Assembly (NCBI GenBank): GCA_027186245.1
Contig: CP114482.1
Span: forward strand, 32,445,209-32,509,208
Source: Coriaria nepalensis
Taxonomy: Eukaryota > Streptophyta > Magnoliopsida > Cucurbitales > Coriariaceae
DNA: 64,000 nt
Direction of reading: 5' to 3'
Shown here: positions 11,790-23,263 of the stretch, one piece after another
How the letters are laid out: each line of letters opens with the position of its first letter
Position numbering within the stretch: the first letter of the stretch is position 1
Position numbers and translations under genes: made by a program
The notes under the pieces: model-generated
Told to the model about the DNA's origin: nothing
The model's database searches: none
What the model saw: the letters and a program-made list of their open reading frames with translations, nothing else

Positions 11790-13054
11790 TTTAACAAAGT
11801 TGATTATTCAACCACTAACTTAAACTTGTGCCTCTATTATGTGTGATTTGCAAGTTTAACTCTTTAAAACTTGATCCACTTATGTAATTAATTTCACCAA
11901 ATAAATCACATAAACATGTAGAATAATCCTAATAAATCATGTTTCTAACCTTGAGATGCATGATGTAAAATAAAATTATGTGGATATTCATGTATGACAT
12001 GTAATTGACTAATGCATGAATATATTATCAATAAAATCAATCAAGATAAATAAATAAATAAATATAATGGACCGGGTAATTTTAGATATTTCAAAAAAAT
12101 TATAGTCTTTGGAAAAATACTATTAAATAAAGAAGTAAAAATTATATAAGGGCTTCAAATGTTACAATCTACCCTAAGCTTGCTCCATCTTAAATCTGGG
12201 CCCAACATGGTAAATCTCTAAATCAAGTTCAATTTCATAATTTCTAGAAAAATAATTTTTCTAACCCCAATTAAATATTTAACTTAATTATTCAGGCCTA
12301 TTAGACTTTTTGGGTTAAACCCAATAAGCTATTTGGTTTTTCAAAAAATCCAAAATTAAGTTACTGAGTGTAAAATACATTATTTTAGGCCATAAATAAA
12401 TGGGTCAAACCAATTGACTGGGTGGATCATGGGTTCAACCCATGGCCCGATCCGTTAGAGTAACACGGGGTTGAAGCCCGTGGAACCCCTAGGGTAAGCC
12501 GCAAGCTAGCTGCGGCTTGAGACAGCCACTGGTCCAACCAACAGTCGAGGGTCATGGGATAGTACTCGCGACAACCTCAGCCCTGCGATTGTCGCTACAA
12601 TCGCTGAACTATCTCGTGGCCTTGCGGCAACTATAACCATAGGACTATCACACGGCCTGCTGCATCTATGGGACAATCCCATGGCCTTGCAGTAGCCGCC
12701 ACAGCCGCAAGACTGTCCCGTGGACTATGGCAACTACTGCAACCACTACAATCGAGGGACTATCCGCGGCCTGGCCGTACAGTGTTATAAGGCTGTGCAA
12801 CGTTGTTTTTCCTCCATATCGTGCATAATTTTACAATAAACAATTGCACAAAAAATCCTATACTCTAGAATGGTTTACACAAAAAATAGAGAAATAAAAT
12901 TAAAGAAATTACTAACCCAAAATTACCATATAATTAACAATCCATTATATCAACCATACATTAAACAAACATAAACATCCATTCAGCATACATATCTCAT
13001 ATATATGAAAACACAAGAATCTAGTAATATATATATATATATATATAAAGACTA
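11790..13054 (-). other. Untranslated leader of family-1 copia element with GC-rich repeats
   Basis: Non-coding region between gag and the 5' LTR. It aligns with 53090-53860 of the second copy through blocks such as AAGTTTAACTCTTTAAAA and GAGATGCATGAT. A GC-rich imperfect tandem repeat at about 12540-12790 stands out against the AT-rich surroundings. A (TA)n run lies at 13027-13046. Confidence 0.6.
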
Positions 13055-13065
13055 CTCTGATACCA
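13055..13065 (-). other. Primer binding site (initiator Met tRNA type)
   Basis: On the minus strand TGGTATCAGAG lies two bases inside the 5' LTR end. This is the common Ty1/copia primer site complementary to the 3' end of initiator methionine tRNA. It fixes the element as minus-strand. Confidence 0.85.
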
Positions 13066-13067
13066 AT

Positions 13068-15431
13068 TGTCGGAGATCAAGTACAAAAAGTAGCAGCGGA
13101 GCAATTATTCATCTCAGTATATAATACAAATTTTGAAAAAACATTTAGTAATCCTTTATATATATAAAAATTAATCTTCAACACTAAACGAAGAAATCAT
13201 ACATTTGTCCAGCAAATCAACCGTTAAAACTCACACCACGATCTTTCAAATCGATCCTCAACACACTAGGATGTTTATGAATACGTAGAGATGACAATGT
13301 TTTTTTTTTCTTTAGGGTAATCTTTTCTCATCATCTTCTAAAATAATTAAAGTAAGACATATTTATAGAATTTTATTAGGTTTTCTATTTAACATTTTTT
13401 TTTAATTTAAACACTTTAGATTAATTAAATTAATAATTCAAACTAAATATTAAATAATAACAAAATCATGAGATATCTTTTAGTGATATATTTGTTTTGG
13501 TCAAATCTTTTCAAATCTAATTTAAAATTGAATCTTATCTATTTTAAACCAAATACTATTTTTATTTGAATATTAAATTAGTTTCTCATGTCAATTTAAA
13601 GTTGACTTTCCTAATCATAAAATTAAATTACAATCTCATAACAATTTAAAATTATATAACATATTTAATTCAAAATTAAATATATTATTATTTTATATAT
13701 AGTATATTTCGAAAATCACTCTATATTAAAATAATGTATAAATACATCTTTTAATTAATTAATTATTTAATTAACTAATTAATATGAATTATCTCATAAT
13801 TATATATTTGCATCAGAAAACTATTTTATTCACAAATAAACCCTTTCTTTACCTTTATGTCACTTTTACCCTATACAACATTTTATATATGTAACTTAGG
13901 GACTATGAACCTATAATTTCAAATTCTAATAAATTAGATTATTAATTAAACTCTTTAATCTAATAAATCTTATTTATTAATTATAATATTATCTCACTAA
14001 AAATATGGAATTGCATTCTTGCAATTATAGAACAAATAATTAAGTAATCTCTAATAGTCTATTGATATTATCATTACATGTAATTTAATCCTCCAATAAT
14101 TGATTAATAATTAGAGTTGTTCTAAATTATTGGTTTACCTCACTAATTATCTCTTTATCCTTAAGTATTATTAATCTACTAGTGAACGATCAATTAAATT
14201 AAATTAATATCTTATGACAATTTAATATTATATATCATATTTAATTCAAAATTAAATATATTACTATTTTATATATAGTATATTTCAAAAATCACTATAA
14301 ATTAAAATAATATTTAAATACATCTTTTAATTAAATAATTCTATAATCAACTAATTAATATCAATTATCTCATAATTATATATTTGCCCCAAAAAACTAT
14401 TTTCTTTGCAAATAAGCCCTTTCTTTATCTTTATGTAACTCTTACCCTATACAATGTTTTATAGAGGTGATCTAGGGACCATGGACCTATAAATCCAAGC
14501 TCCAATAAATTAAATTATTAATTAAACTATTTAATCTAATAAATATTATTTATTAATTCCAATATTATCCCACTAAAAATATGAGATTGCACTATTACAA
14601 TTATAAAACAAATTACTTAGTAATCTCTAGTAGTCTATTGATATTATCATTACATACAATTTAATTCTCCAATAATTGATTCATAATTAGAGCTGATCTA
14701 AATTACCATTTTACTCTTTTAATTATCTCTTTATCCTTAAGCATAATTAATTCACCAATGAATGGTCAATTTATAACATAATTATAAATTTGAGCTGAAA
14801 ACCATTTAGTTTCGAAATTAACCTTCTTTGAAGAAGAATGTTCTGATTCTATTTGTGTAAATCATGTTCCCAGCCGCTTATGCTAATGAATCTCGAAAAC
14901 AAAAGTCTTTCGCCTATTTTACAAAAAAAACCATTGACGAGTAAATTAAAAGATTTAGTTGACATAAATAAGTGTTTATTACTACTTAGGATTCAAATTG
15001 ATCTGTATATGATCATATATTTATATGAATAAAATTCTTTATGGCAAACAGTGCATTGATAAAGAAATAATTCATATTGGATCCAGTCCTACATAATCCA
15101 ATTATATAAAGCACTTTCACTAAGATGTTTATCTACATTAGTGATCCGGATCTAGATCATTTGCATTCATTATGCTAGTGGACCGTACTAACAACCATTA
15201 ATTAAAGATTACATACTTTAATATGTTGTGGACAGTTTAATTAATTATCAATAATCTTAATCTTATTGCACTAATACAATATTATAGTTACATATATGAA
15301 CTTGGAATTTTCTAATATTTACACATATTATTCAATAATATCACATTCAAACAATTATATAAAAAATTGTCACTTTTATTAATTTCATAAAATTGTACTC
15401 ATTACATGCTTTTAGGGCACCATGCCCAACA
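13068..15431 (-). repeat. 5' LTR of family-1 copia element, enlarged by internal duplication
   Basis: 2364 bp against 1765 bp for its partner. The extra length comes from a tandem duplication of about 580 bp. The blocks CAAAATTAAATATATTA, CCCTATACAA and CTATTGATATTATCATTACAT occur twice, first around 13620-14200 and again around 14205-14790. Confidence 0.8.
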
Positions 15432-15770
15432 CCTTTTGGGTATATTGTGCTTCTAGGAAGGCCTTCAATGAACACCCTATAGGAAGTTGTGTCAATGAGA
15501 CATTTGGTAATGAAGTTCCTGACAATAAACATAATTGGAATAGTCTATGGAAATCAGACAAAGTCAATGTAATGCAATGTTACCTTGCTCAAAGGAAAGT
15601 AGGTGGTAGAGGAAAATAAGGTAACAGTACTAGAAGAAGCACCACAAGCCCATTGCCATCAAAATTGCTGGAAGAACCTGACAGAAGAAACAAAAAGTTT
15701 GTAGAGCTCGGAAAGCAATTTCCTGTAGAAGATTTGCTCGAACATTTCACATCGGTGCATAAGTAAAACT
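15432..15770 (+). pseudogene. Ty3/gypsy protease relic, right part
   Basis: Continuation of the gypsy polyprotein split by the copia insertion: YIVLLGRPSMNTL, EVVSMRHLVMKF, NIIGIVYGNQTKSMQC. These match the YNAILGRP.L...AV.S..HL.LKFPT...I..V.GDQ..A..CY segment that follows the protease in plant gypsy elements. It ends in an open stretch reading FVELGKQFPVEDLLEHF before a stop near 15765. A different frame stays open from 15422 to 15619, but it is not the coding frame. Confidence 0.7.
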
Positions 15771-16201
15771 AATTACTTTTATTTATTTTAAAAGTCATAC
15801 CTAGTTTAGTCTTCATGCCTAGTCTAGTTCATTATTTCCTAAATGTCATCAAAGTTTTTAATATTAAATAAAATTTATATCACAAAAAAACTGCATAAGA
15901 GTAAGTCTAGCGCAGCCACAACAAAAAGAGGCATGCCTTAATTAAAGGTAGTCGAGTCGAAAAAACCAAGTAGGTTGCAAGGCCCTTAAAGAGCTCTGGC
16001 TAAGGCTAAGGAACTTTGTTCAGCCTCAGAATAAATTAAGGTCAGAGAGATCATGAAGACAAAGCTACGTAAAGGAATCCACTTAGATCCTTAGGCAAAA
16101 CCTTTGGTATAAAAATCAACTAGGAAGAATAAAAATGCGGAGACCTAATCAGTCTTTAGTACAAGCAAGACCCACAAAAGAGGATCAGCCCGTGGAAGAG
16201 G

Positions 16202-16466
16202 GAGAAGACCTCATCAGGTTAAGGCACCCCAAAAAAAGTCTCGACCCACCGAGGTACAAAAAAAAATGAGAAGACCTCAACATGCTGAGGCACCCCAACA
16301 GATGCCTCGAGGTGTAAAAAAAGGAGAAGACCTCGGCATTCTGAGGTGCCCCAATAGATCCCTTGGCCCGCAGATGCGTAAATAAAGAGAGAAGAACCTC
16401 AGCCTGTTAAGGAGCTCTAAAAGTCACGTTGACACTCCGAGGTGTGAAAAAGGGAGAAAGCCTCAC
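16202..16466. repeat. Tandem repeat of 56-66 bp, about four copies
   Basis: Units beginning GAGAAGACCTC at 16202, 16268, 16324, 16389 and (as GAGAAAGCCTC) 16454. Each contains GAGGCACCCCAA- and CGAGGTGTAAAAA-like blocks. Such arrays are common in LTRs and untranslated regions of plant gypsy elements. This one probably belongs to the gypsy relic or to another old element. Confidence 0.75.
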
Positions 16467-17385
16467 TTTGAATTAATTGAATTAATTATTCAAACTTAAT
16501 ATTAAATAATAACAAAATAACAAAATATATTTTAGTGATATCTTTGATTTGGTCAAATCTTTTGAAATCTAATTTAAAATAAAATCTTATCTATTTTAAA
16601 CGAAATCATATTTTATTTCAATATTAAATTAGTATCTCAAATAAATTTAATTTGGATTTCCTAATCATAAAATTAAATTAATATCTCATAACAATTTAAT
16701 ATTATATAACATATTTAATTCAAAATTAAATATATAACATAATTAACCCTTAAGGGAACCATTATATAATCTTCTATGAAGAAGAATGTTTTGATTATGT
16801 ATCTTTAAATCATGTTCCCAGCCGCTTATGCTAATGAATCTCTAAAAGAAAAGTCTTTAGCCTGTTTTACAAACAAACAGTGACGAGTAAATCAAAAAAT
16901 TCAGTTAACATAAATAGGAGTTCATTACTACTCAGTATTCAGATTCATCTGGATATGATCATATATTGATATGAATAAAATTCTTTATGGCAAACAGTGA
17001 GTTGATAAAGAATTAATTCATATCTAGTCCAAACCTATATAATAATTTATATAAAGCACGTCAACTAAGATATATATGTATATCAGTGATCCAGATCTAT
17101 ATCACTTGTATTCATAATGCTGATGGACCGTATTAGCATATTAGCAACTATTAATTAAAGATTTCATACTTTAATATGTTGTGGACAATTTAATTCATTA
17201 TCTATAATCTTAATCCTATCGTACTAATACAAGATTATTGTTACATAAATGAACTTGAAATTTTCTGATATTTATACACATTATTTAGTAATATCACATT
17301 AAAAAAAATTATATAGAAACTTGTCACTTTTACTAATATCATAAAATTGTACTTATTACATGCTTTTAGGGCACCATGCCCAACA
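16466..17385 (-). repeat. Duplicated, internally deleted family-1 LTR fragment
   Basis: Aligns with the family-1 LTR from about 13410 to its end at 15431, with an internal gap near 16735 where CAAAATTAAATATATAACAT joins distant parts. It ends with the same GGGCACCATGCCCAACA. It carries the same gypsy flank as the LTR ending at 15431, so it is a duplication of the junction, not an independent insertion. Confidence 0.75.
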
Positions 17386-17925
17386 CCTTCTGGGTATATC
17401 ATGATTCTGGGAAGGCCTCAGTGAACACCTTAAAAGAAGTTGTCTCAATGAGATATTTGGTAATGAAGTTCCTGACAAGAAACATAATTGAAGTAGTCTG
17501 AGGAAATCAAACAAAGTCAATGTAATGCAATGTTACCTCGCTCAAAGGAAAGTTGGTGGTAGAGGAAGATAAGGTAATGGTACTAGAGGAATGCACCACA
17601 AGCCCAATGCCAACCAAATTGCTGGAAGAACCTGGCATAAGAACCAAAAAGTTTGTAGAGCCAGGAAAGCAATTTCATGTAGAAGATCTGCTCAAACATC
17701 ACACATCGATGCATAAGTAAGACTAATTACTTTTATTTATTTTAAAAGTCATATGTAGTTTCGTCTTCATGCCTTGTTTAGTTCTTTATTTTAATTATAT
17801 CAAAAATTTTAATATTATATAAAATTTATTTCACAAAAAATTGCATGAGTAAGTATCGCACAACCACAACAAAAAGAGGCATGCCCTCATTAGAGGCAGT
17901 CGAGTAAAAAAGACCAACTAGGTAA
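17386..17925 (+). pseudogene. Second copy of the gypsy protease-end relic
   Basis: Repeats 15432-15950 block for block: CACCTTCTGGGTATAT, GGAAGGCCT, GTCAATGTAATGCAATGTTACC, GGAAAGCAATTTC, ending with AAAAAGAGGCATGCC and the CAGTCGAGT block. It has small substitutions and indels relative to the first copy. Confidence 0.75.
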
Positions 17926-20191
17926 TTTAACTTTCTATAAATTAAAGTGCGGAATAATTAAAAATAGAATGATAAGTGCAGTAAATTAAAAGGAACATAA
18001 ATTAAAGACAAGATATATAAAAGGTTAATTAATTTATATGACAAAATAAAGTAAAATCATTCATTAAAATTAAACACATGTTATCATAATGGAAAGAATC
18101 TGACTTGAATTACAAGCAAAGAAGCAAGATAGAATATGTAACGAGTTACACTTATTTTGAATACTAAGTCTACTGAACGATAAATTAAATGACAATTGCT
18201 AAGCTATTTGTGGACAATTAGGGGTTTTAAGTATTAGGAATACTCGGTGAATCATGAAAGCAAAACATCTATGGAGTGGTAAGAATAATCCATAGAGGAT
18301 TGTTTTCAAGGTTTTGGGCCGAGAAAGATAAATCGGTGTTAGGTTGATCGGTGGTGGTTGTGTTGTTTTGTATTTTTTCCCTTTGGTGAAAGCTTTTATT
18401 TATAAACATGGAGTGACTTCGATCAATAAGCATTGTTCCCTGATTGACTAGCTTCTTCTTTGTTGGACAATTACTCTTAGATTTCAGATTTTCCTCTTTC
18501 ATCATTCAAAAATTGTCTAACTTAGTAGAAAGTCTATATAAAAAGTCAAGCCTTTTTCTTTTACAAATTGACCTTTGGCCTTACCAAACATTTCCTTGAA
18601 TTAGTCAACTTCCTTCCTCTTTTCATAGATGAACCCCTTAAATTTTTTTAAATACCCTCTAATTTGGTAAAAAGTTCCTCCTATTTTGTTCCCCAAAGCT
18701 AGGTAATATACCTCTATATTTTGTAGATTGCCCCTAAAAATATAAAAAATGACTCAAAACACAAGAAGATACATTGTCGTGCGGCCAATTCTGGCACATG
18801 GTTTTCGGACGATTGGCCGTCCCTTGACTAACAGGTCCGGACGGAGGAAGGCTGACTAAGGCTTATTTTGCACTTTTTTTTTGTCTTTTCCTTGAATGAT
18901 TTCATTACTTTCATGTATGATCATGCCCTCCACCTTATTCTAAATGAAAAACAATTCTATTTTTGGCAACAACAAATGCCTCCCATTATTTTTCTTATTG
19001 AGTATTCTAAAAATAAGAGGAATAAAGAACACAATACTTCCAATTATTTCTTGCTTCAAGTTATAGCTTTCGCGCTCATAGTGAAAATATATGCTCGTTA
19101 AGCCAATCTAGTTTTGACTTGATGTGGAAAATAACTTTATATAATATTCTCTTATGCAAATATTAGTAAGATAATAAATATTATTATTTGTTCTCATTAT
19201 GAAAGTCCGAAGACCAAGGTTGATAATACATCAGTAGACTTTCCCTCAAATGATGATGATGATGAGTCGAATGCTTAAACTGCTATCAAGACTCCTCGTG
19301 TTGTAGACTATCTCCAAGTTTCCACTTCTTTTTATTTTAGCTACCCTTATGCCCATCCTATCATTCTTATATTTGTTTGGCAGGGAATAGGTCCTTCAAG
19401 TTCGGGGGGCAAATGTAGGAGATTGATTATTCTGATTTATACCTCCTCTTCTCTACCCGGGGGAGCATCCCGAGTTGGACTTTGCCGACGTAGAGGTAGT
19501 TGCAACTACTGCTGTTGTGTTTGATGTTTAAATAATAAATCAGTACCCATCAGGGAGTAGTTGAGTTTTCGGGTATGTACTGATTCCGAGGATACAAATT
19601 TGAAAATTCTTGGAAAAAGAGAATACAAATTTTAAGTAGAAAGAATAAGTATCAAGTGGAGAGCAAATCCTCGGATTAAGTATCAAGTTGCATTCTCCGA
19701 AAAAAAATCAAACCCATCAATTCTTTTTTTTTTTTTAAATACATATTAAATGCATTTGTTATAATTTAAAAAAATTAACATCCATTTGGATGCAAAACTA
19801 TGAGATGTGTATCCTTACAAATTAAGCCCAAGCATTTCTAAACTTGATGGACATGAAACTACACCAAAAGAGAATAAAGTTTATTCAATAAACAGAACAA
19901 GGCCAGACAATGTTTTATTATTTGCAGATATAGAAGATTCATTGGGAATAAAAGAATGACCAGAAACGTTGATCCATCAACATTCTAACAATGCCATACT
20001 GACCTACCGTAACATTCTCAAACATGCTTTCACAACAGAAACCAACCAAAAACTCTGAATCTGATCACGAACATGGTTTCAACTACCTTTACCTGATGAA
20101 CGTAAAGAATTCAAAACTAAAAAGATAATTAATTAATATAGATATTTAAAAGACAGATCAAAATCCAATTAACGATCACTTATATAACCAA
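17926..20191. other. Intergenic sequence downstream of oleosin, no gene recognised
   Basis: AT-rich, with short chance open frames only. A few GC-richer patches (18775-18865, 19390-19520) look like old repeat or exon debris, but I could not match them to any family. One short stretch at about 19215-19277 encodes an acidic tail, SVDFPSNDDDDESNA, ending in a stop. It is isolated and not assignable. Confidence 0.3.
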
Positions 20192-20605
20192 TCAAGCCCC
20201 AGGAGCAACGTCCTTTACATTACTCTGCAAATATCCACCGTACTCTTTCGCATAATCCTTGACATTGCTAGCTGTGTCATAAATTCTACTCCTCGCATAA
20301 TCAACTTGGTCTGCGCCGGGCGGGTTAAGCCCTTTAAAGTACCTATACGTCCATGAAAAGCTAGCCACCCCAGTAGAGGCTAAGAAGAAAATTATGGCCA
20401 CTGGAACCCATATGGGACTCGACAATATAACCAATGGCGTGAAGAAGATTAAACCCACGACCGTAGCTGTGAATGTTAAGCATATGAGGATGAGCAATAT
20501 TGCACCAGATATTAGAAGGGTCAGAAGGCCGAGCAATTGGGTTGAGTTGAGTGGGGAGTTGGCCTGGATCTTTTTGAGGATTGCGGCTGGGTGACGATCC
20601 GCCAT
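20192..20605 (-). CDS. Oleosin, low-molecular-weight form
   Basis: Structural protein of the phospholipid monolayer on seed and pollen lipid droplets; it stabilises oil bodies and sets their size (family knowledge). The 137-residue single-exon frame starts at the ATG at 20605 ([10 protein letters not shown]). It has a short amphipathic N-terminus (1-25) and a long central hydrophobic hairpin (about 26-85). The hairpin holds the diagnostic proline knot at residues 57-68, [12 protein letters not shown], fitting P-X5-SP-X3-P. The amphipathic C-terminal part (86-137) carries [16 protein letters not shown] and a [12 protein letters not shown] helix. The tail ends DVAPGA, close to the AAPGA ending reported for the universal (U) oleosin lineage. 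The C-terminal part is short, with no sign of the insertion seen in H-type oleosins. Upstream, the strand carries an ACGT-core element near 20708. The gene looks intact. Confidence 0.92.
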   Translation of the reverse strand: MADRHPAAILKKIQANSPLNSTQLLGLLTLLISGAILLILICLTFTATVVGLIFFTPLVILSSPIWVPVAIIFFLASTGVASFSWTYRYFKGLNPPGADQVDYARSRIYDTASNVKDYAKEYGGYLQSNVKDVAPGA

Positions 20606-22752
20606 GATTGATAGAGGGGTTGGGGGTGTGAGAGACGGTGAGGAGAGTGAATGATTTTGGGAAAAGAATGAGATGGGGTTTTGCTTTTGAAGGATGTGGA
20701 GAGGAATACGTGGGTGAATAGAGAGTTTCAGCTCGATATTTGAGGGAGGGCGTTAAGGTACCTTATATTGACCTTTTCTCTTGGCAGAGAAATTGGAAAA
20801 ATGCAATTCTCAGATTTTTTCAGATTTGAGAGAGTTTGCTCTATTTAATCTAGGAACTTGTTAATTGTGTACATCTATTTTTTCTGTTAGTGTTTAGTTT
20901 CATATTTATTACTTCAAATAAGCAATGAAAATCCAGAAAAATAATATGAAGGATTAAGTATAGAAGTGGAGTATGTATAACCTATCATTATCTAAGAATG
21001 TTACCCACTTCTTAAGTCTGTATGTTATGATGATGTAGTAGGTCTAGTGGATGGAAAAAAAATAGTTGAATGAAGAAATAATAAAGTAAGAATTAAAAAT
21101 AAATATTTGATATTGAAAATTAAAAAAAAATTAAATTAAATTAATATTATTTTGGTATAGGGTATGCTAATAATATATATCTGGTTTTTTTTTTTTCTTA
21201 ATTTTTCTTTCCCTTTTTTATTATCAACTTAGTATACTATGATGCTTTTTTATATTCATCTTACATTTGATTTATCAAATTCTTTTTCTTACTTTCATTT
21301 CGATTCACACTTCATCGAAAATAAAAATCAGTATAGTTTTGAAACCATATAATAATTCTGTTAATTTTTTATCATCCATTTTCTTATAAGAGACTGTTGA
21401 GCAAAAAATCAATATCTAGAAGACAAAATTGTAATTTGAAACACAAGAAGGGGATACAATAGGTTAGTGATGAACCTAATGAACTTCTAAGAGTAACTAT
21501 GAAATAAATCTTCAACATTGGATGACGAAAACAGGAGTTGCGCACAACAAAGACATTATTCTGTCATTAATCAAGTAAGTCCACTTACCTCATTACATTT
21601 ATCTCTTTTCGAATACCACTCCTAAAATTGAAAGTAATATACCTTGAAGCCAAGCTAGTTAAATCCAAACGGATCTATTTGTATGAATAACTTGTTTATT
21701 TATATGATAATCACACTTTATTTTATCATGACTATTACTTTTGTTGAAAATAATTATTATTTATCTTATTAATTTATTGCATCACATGCTAAAGGCAACC
21801 GACATAAGTTGTTCCCTTGAAATTATGATTGTGATTATACTTAACGAGAATGAAGTGATCAAATGATCTAAATTATTCATAATCGTATGATTATCAGTAA
21901 TAAAAATTAATCATCCAGTAAGATTATTACATAAGTGATCTTATAATTTTGTAGAATGATTGTTCTCATAACTATCGGTAGTAGATAATATCAATATAAC
22001 TATATGGGTGACTCATGAAGATTAATGCATTAAAAGTAATCACTAAGATAAATATCAATAGTAATGATATTAATTATTAATGATATTTATTTAGTGACTA
22101 TTATACTTATGATTCTTAGTAATTTTTAAACTTGAGATCATTACGAATCTTGTACACAAGGTTGCATACTATGACCTTGCTCCAAGAACCATCTTGGATT
22201 TCTATGAGTGAACATTGAGTATGAATATTTGTGTATGAAGATTATGAATGATCAAGAAGGGATCTGTCACTCTTACATTAAAGAGACGAAGTCCTATGAG
22301 TCATGACCTTTATAGCAATATGAAATATTTGCAAAGTAGTATGTATTAGATTGTTTATAGTGTTCGATCCAATAAGCGGATGAGGTGACGAATGTAAGAT
22401 TTTCTTTAGGATTAAATTCGATAAAGATTAAACACATACAAACATCGCAAGATCAAATCGTGCAAAATACATATAAAAATACATATTTTATAGAAATAGT
22501 AGAAACATCCCAATATAAAGATTATGATCTAGTAATAATTAAAGTTATCTCAATTATCGAACCAAATATCAGCTTTAATAGGTTTATGTGTCGAAGATGA
22601 TAGGTGTCATGTACTCACCCTCTAATAGTAATCCACAATTTTATTATGTTGTTTTCTATTTTAAGATTCAACTCATGAGTCGAGAAGTTCAAGAAATAGG
22701 AAGAGAAATGACTCTCTTTTGTCCATGCTCAATTTCGACTAAAGGGAGATGC
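20606..22752. other. Oleosin upstream region and AT-rich intergenic sequence
   Basis: The oleosin leader is CT/CA-rich (20606-20700). At 20706-20713, TACGTGGG contains an ACGT core resembling an abscisic-acid response element, which would suit seed expression (inference). Beyond about 20800 I see AT-rich sequence without genes. The open frames at 22385-22791 have no recognisable domain. Confidence 0.35.
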
Positions 22753-23263
22753 TGTTGGAAACCGAGTTTAAGAAATTCGCTTCAGAAGTGATTATTGGTC
22801 CGAGTATATGACAAAATTTTCAAAATTTTTTTAGCAATCCTTGATATACATATTAATTAATCTTAAACACTAGATGAAGAAATCATATCTTTCACTATGC
22901 AAGTCAACCGATAAGATTTAGTCCACAATCTTCTAAGTCGATTTTCAACACACTATGACATGTGTGGGGCACATAGAGATGATAATATTTTTTCTCTTTA
23001 GAGTGATCTCTTTTCATCATTCTTTTTTTTTTAGCAATTTAGAATATAATGTATTTATAGAGTTCTATTAAGTTTTCTATTTAATATTATTTTTAATTTA
23101 AATACTTTAAATTAATTGCATTAATAATTCAAACATAATATTAAATGATAACAAAATCATGAGATATTTTTTAGTGATATATTTGATTTGGTTAAATCTT
23201 TTCAAATCTAATTCAAATTTAATTTTAAAATAGAATTTTATCTATTTTAAACCAAATCATATA
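22753..23263 (-). repeat. Family-1 copia LTR fragment
   Basis: Starts TGTTGGAAACCGAGTTTAAG and follows the same block order as 5817-6320 (GATGAAGAAATCATA, GAGATGATAAT, AACAAAATCATGAGATAT, AAACCAAATCATA). It is cut at its right end by the start of the 142-bp tandem array. No primer site or internal region adjoins it. Confidence 0.7.

Larger units (their letters stand above)
5817..15431 (-). mobile_element. Nested Ty1/copia LTR retrotransposon (family 1), degenerate
   Basis: A minus-strand copia element inserted in the gypsy relic. Its 3' LTR is at 5817-7581 and its 5' LTR at 13068-15431. Both have TG...CA ends: plus-strand starts TGTTGGAAATCGG and TGTCGGAGATCAAG, ends CCATGCTAACA and CCATGCCCAACA. 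A primer site matching initiator-Met tRNA lies next to the 5' LTR and a purine tract next to the 3' LTR. The internal region runs gag (right), protease/integrase, RT and RNase H (left) on the minus strand, all interrupted by stops and frameshifts. Gag lacks its N-terminal part. The flanks (CTCTTA at left, CCTTTT at right) no longer form a clear 5-bp target duplication, so this is an old insertion. A truncated relative lies at 50730-54214. Confidence 0.85.

Noticed and set aside
5811..15437. Target-site duplication for the nested copia element
   Set aside because: Flanks CTCTTA and CCTTTT share only a few bases, which is not enough to claim a preserved duplication.
15422..15619. 65-codon plus-strand frame starting at the LTR end
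   Set aside because: The gypsy similarity (LLGRPSMNTL...) lies in another frame; this frame is open by chance.
19215..19277. Short acidic coding-like tail (SVDFPSNDDDDESNA then stop)
   Set aside because: Too short and isolated; the GATGAT run may simply be a trinucleotide repeat.
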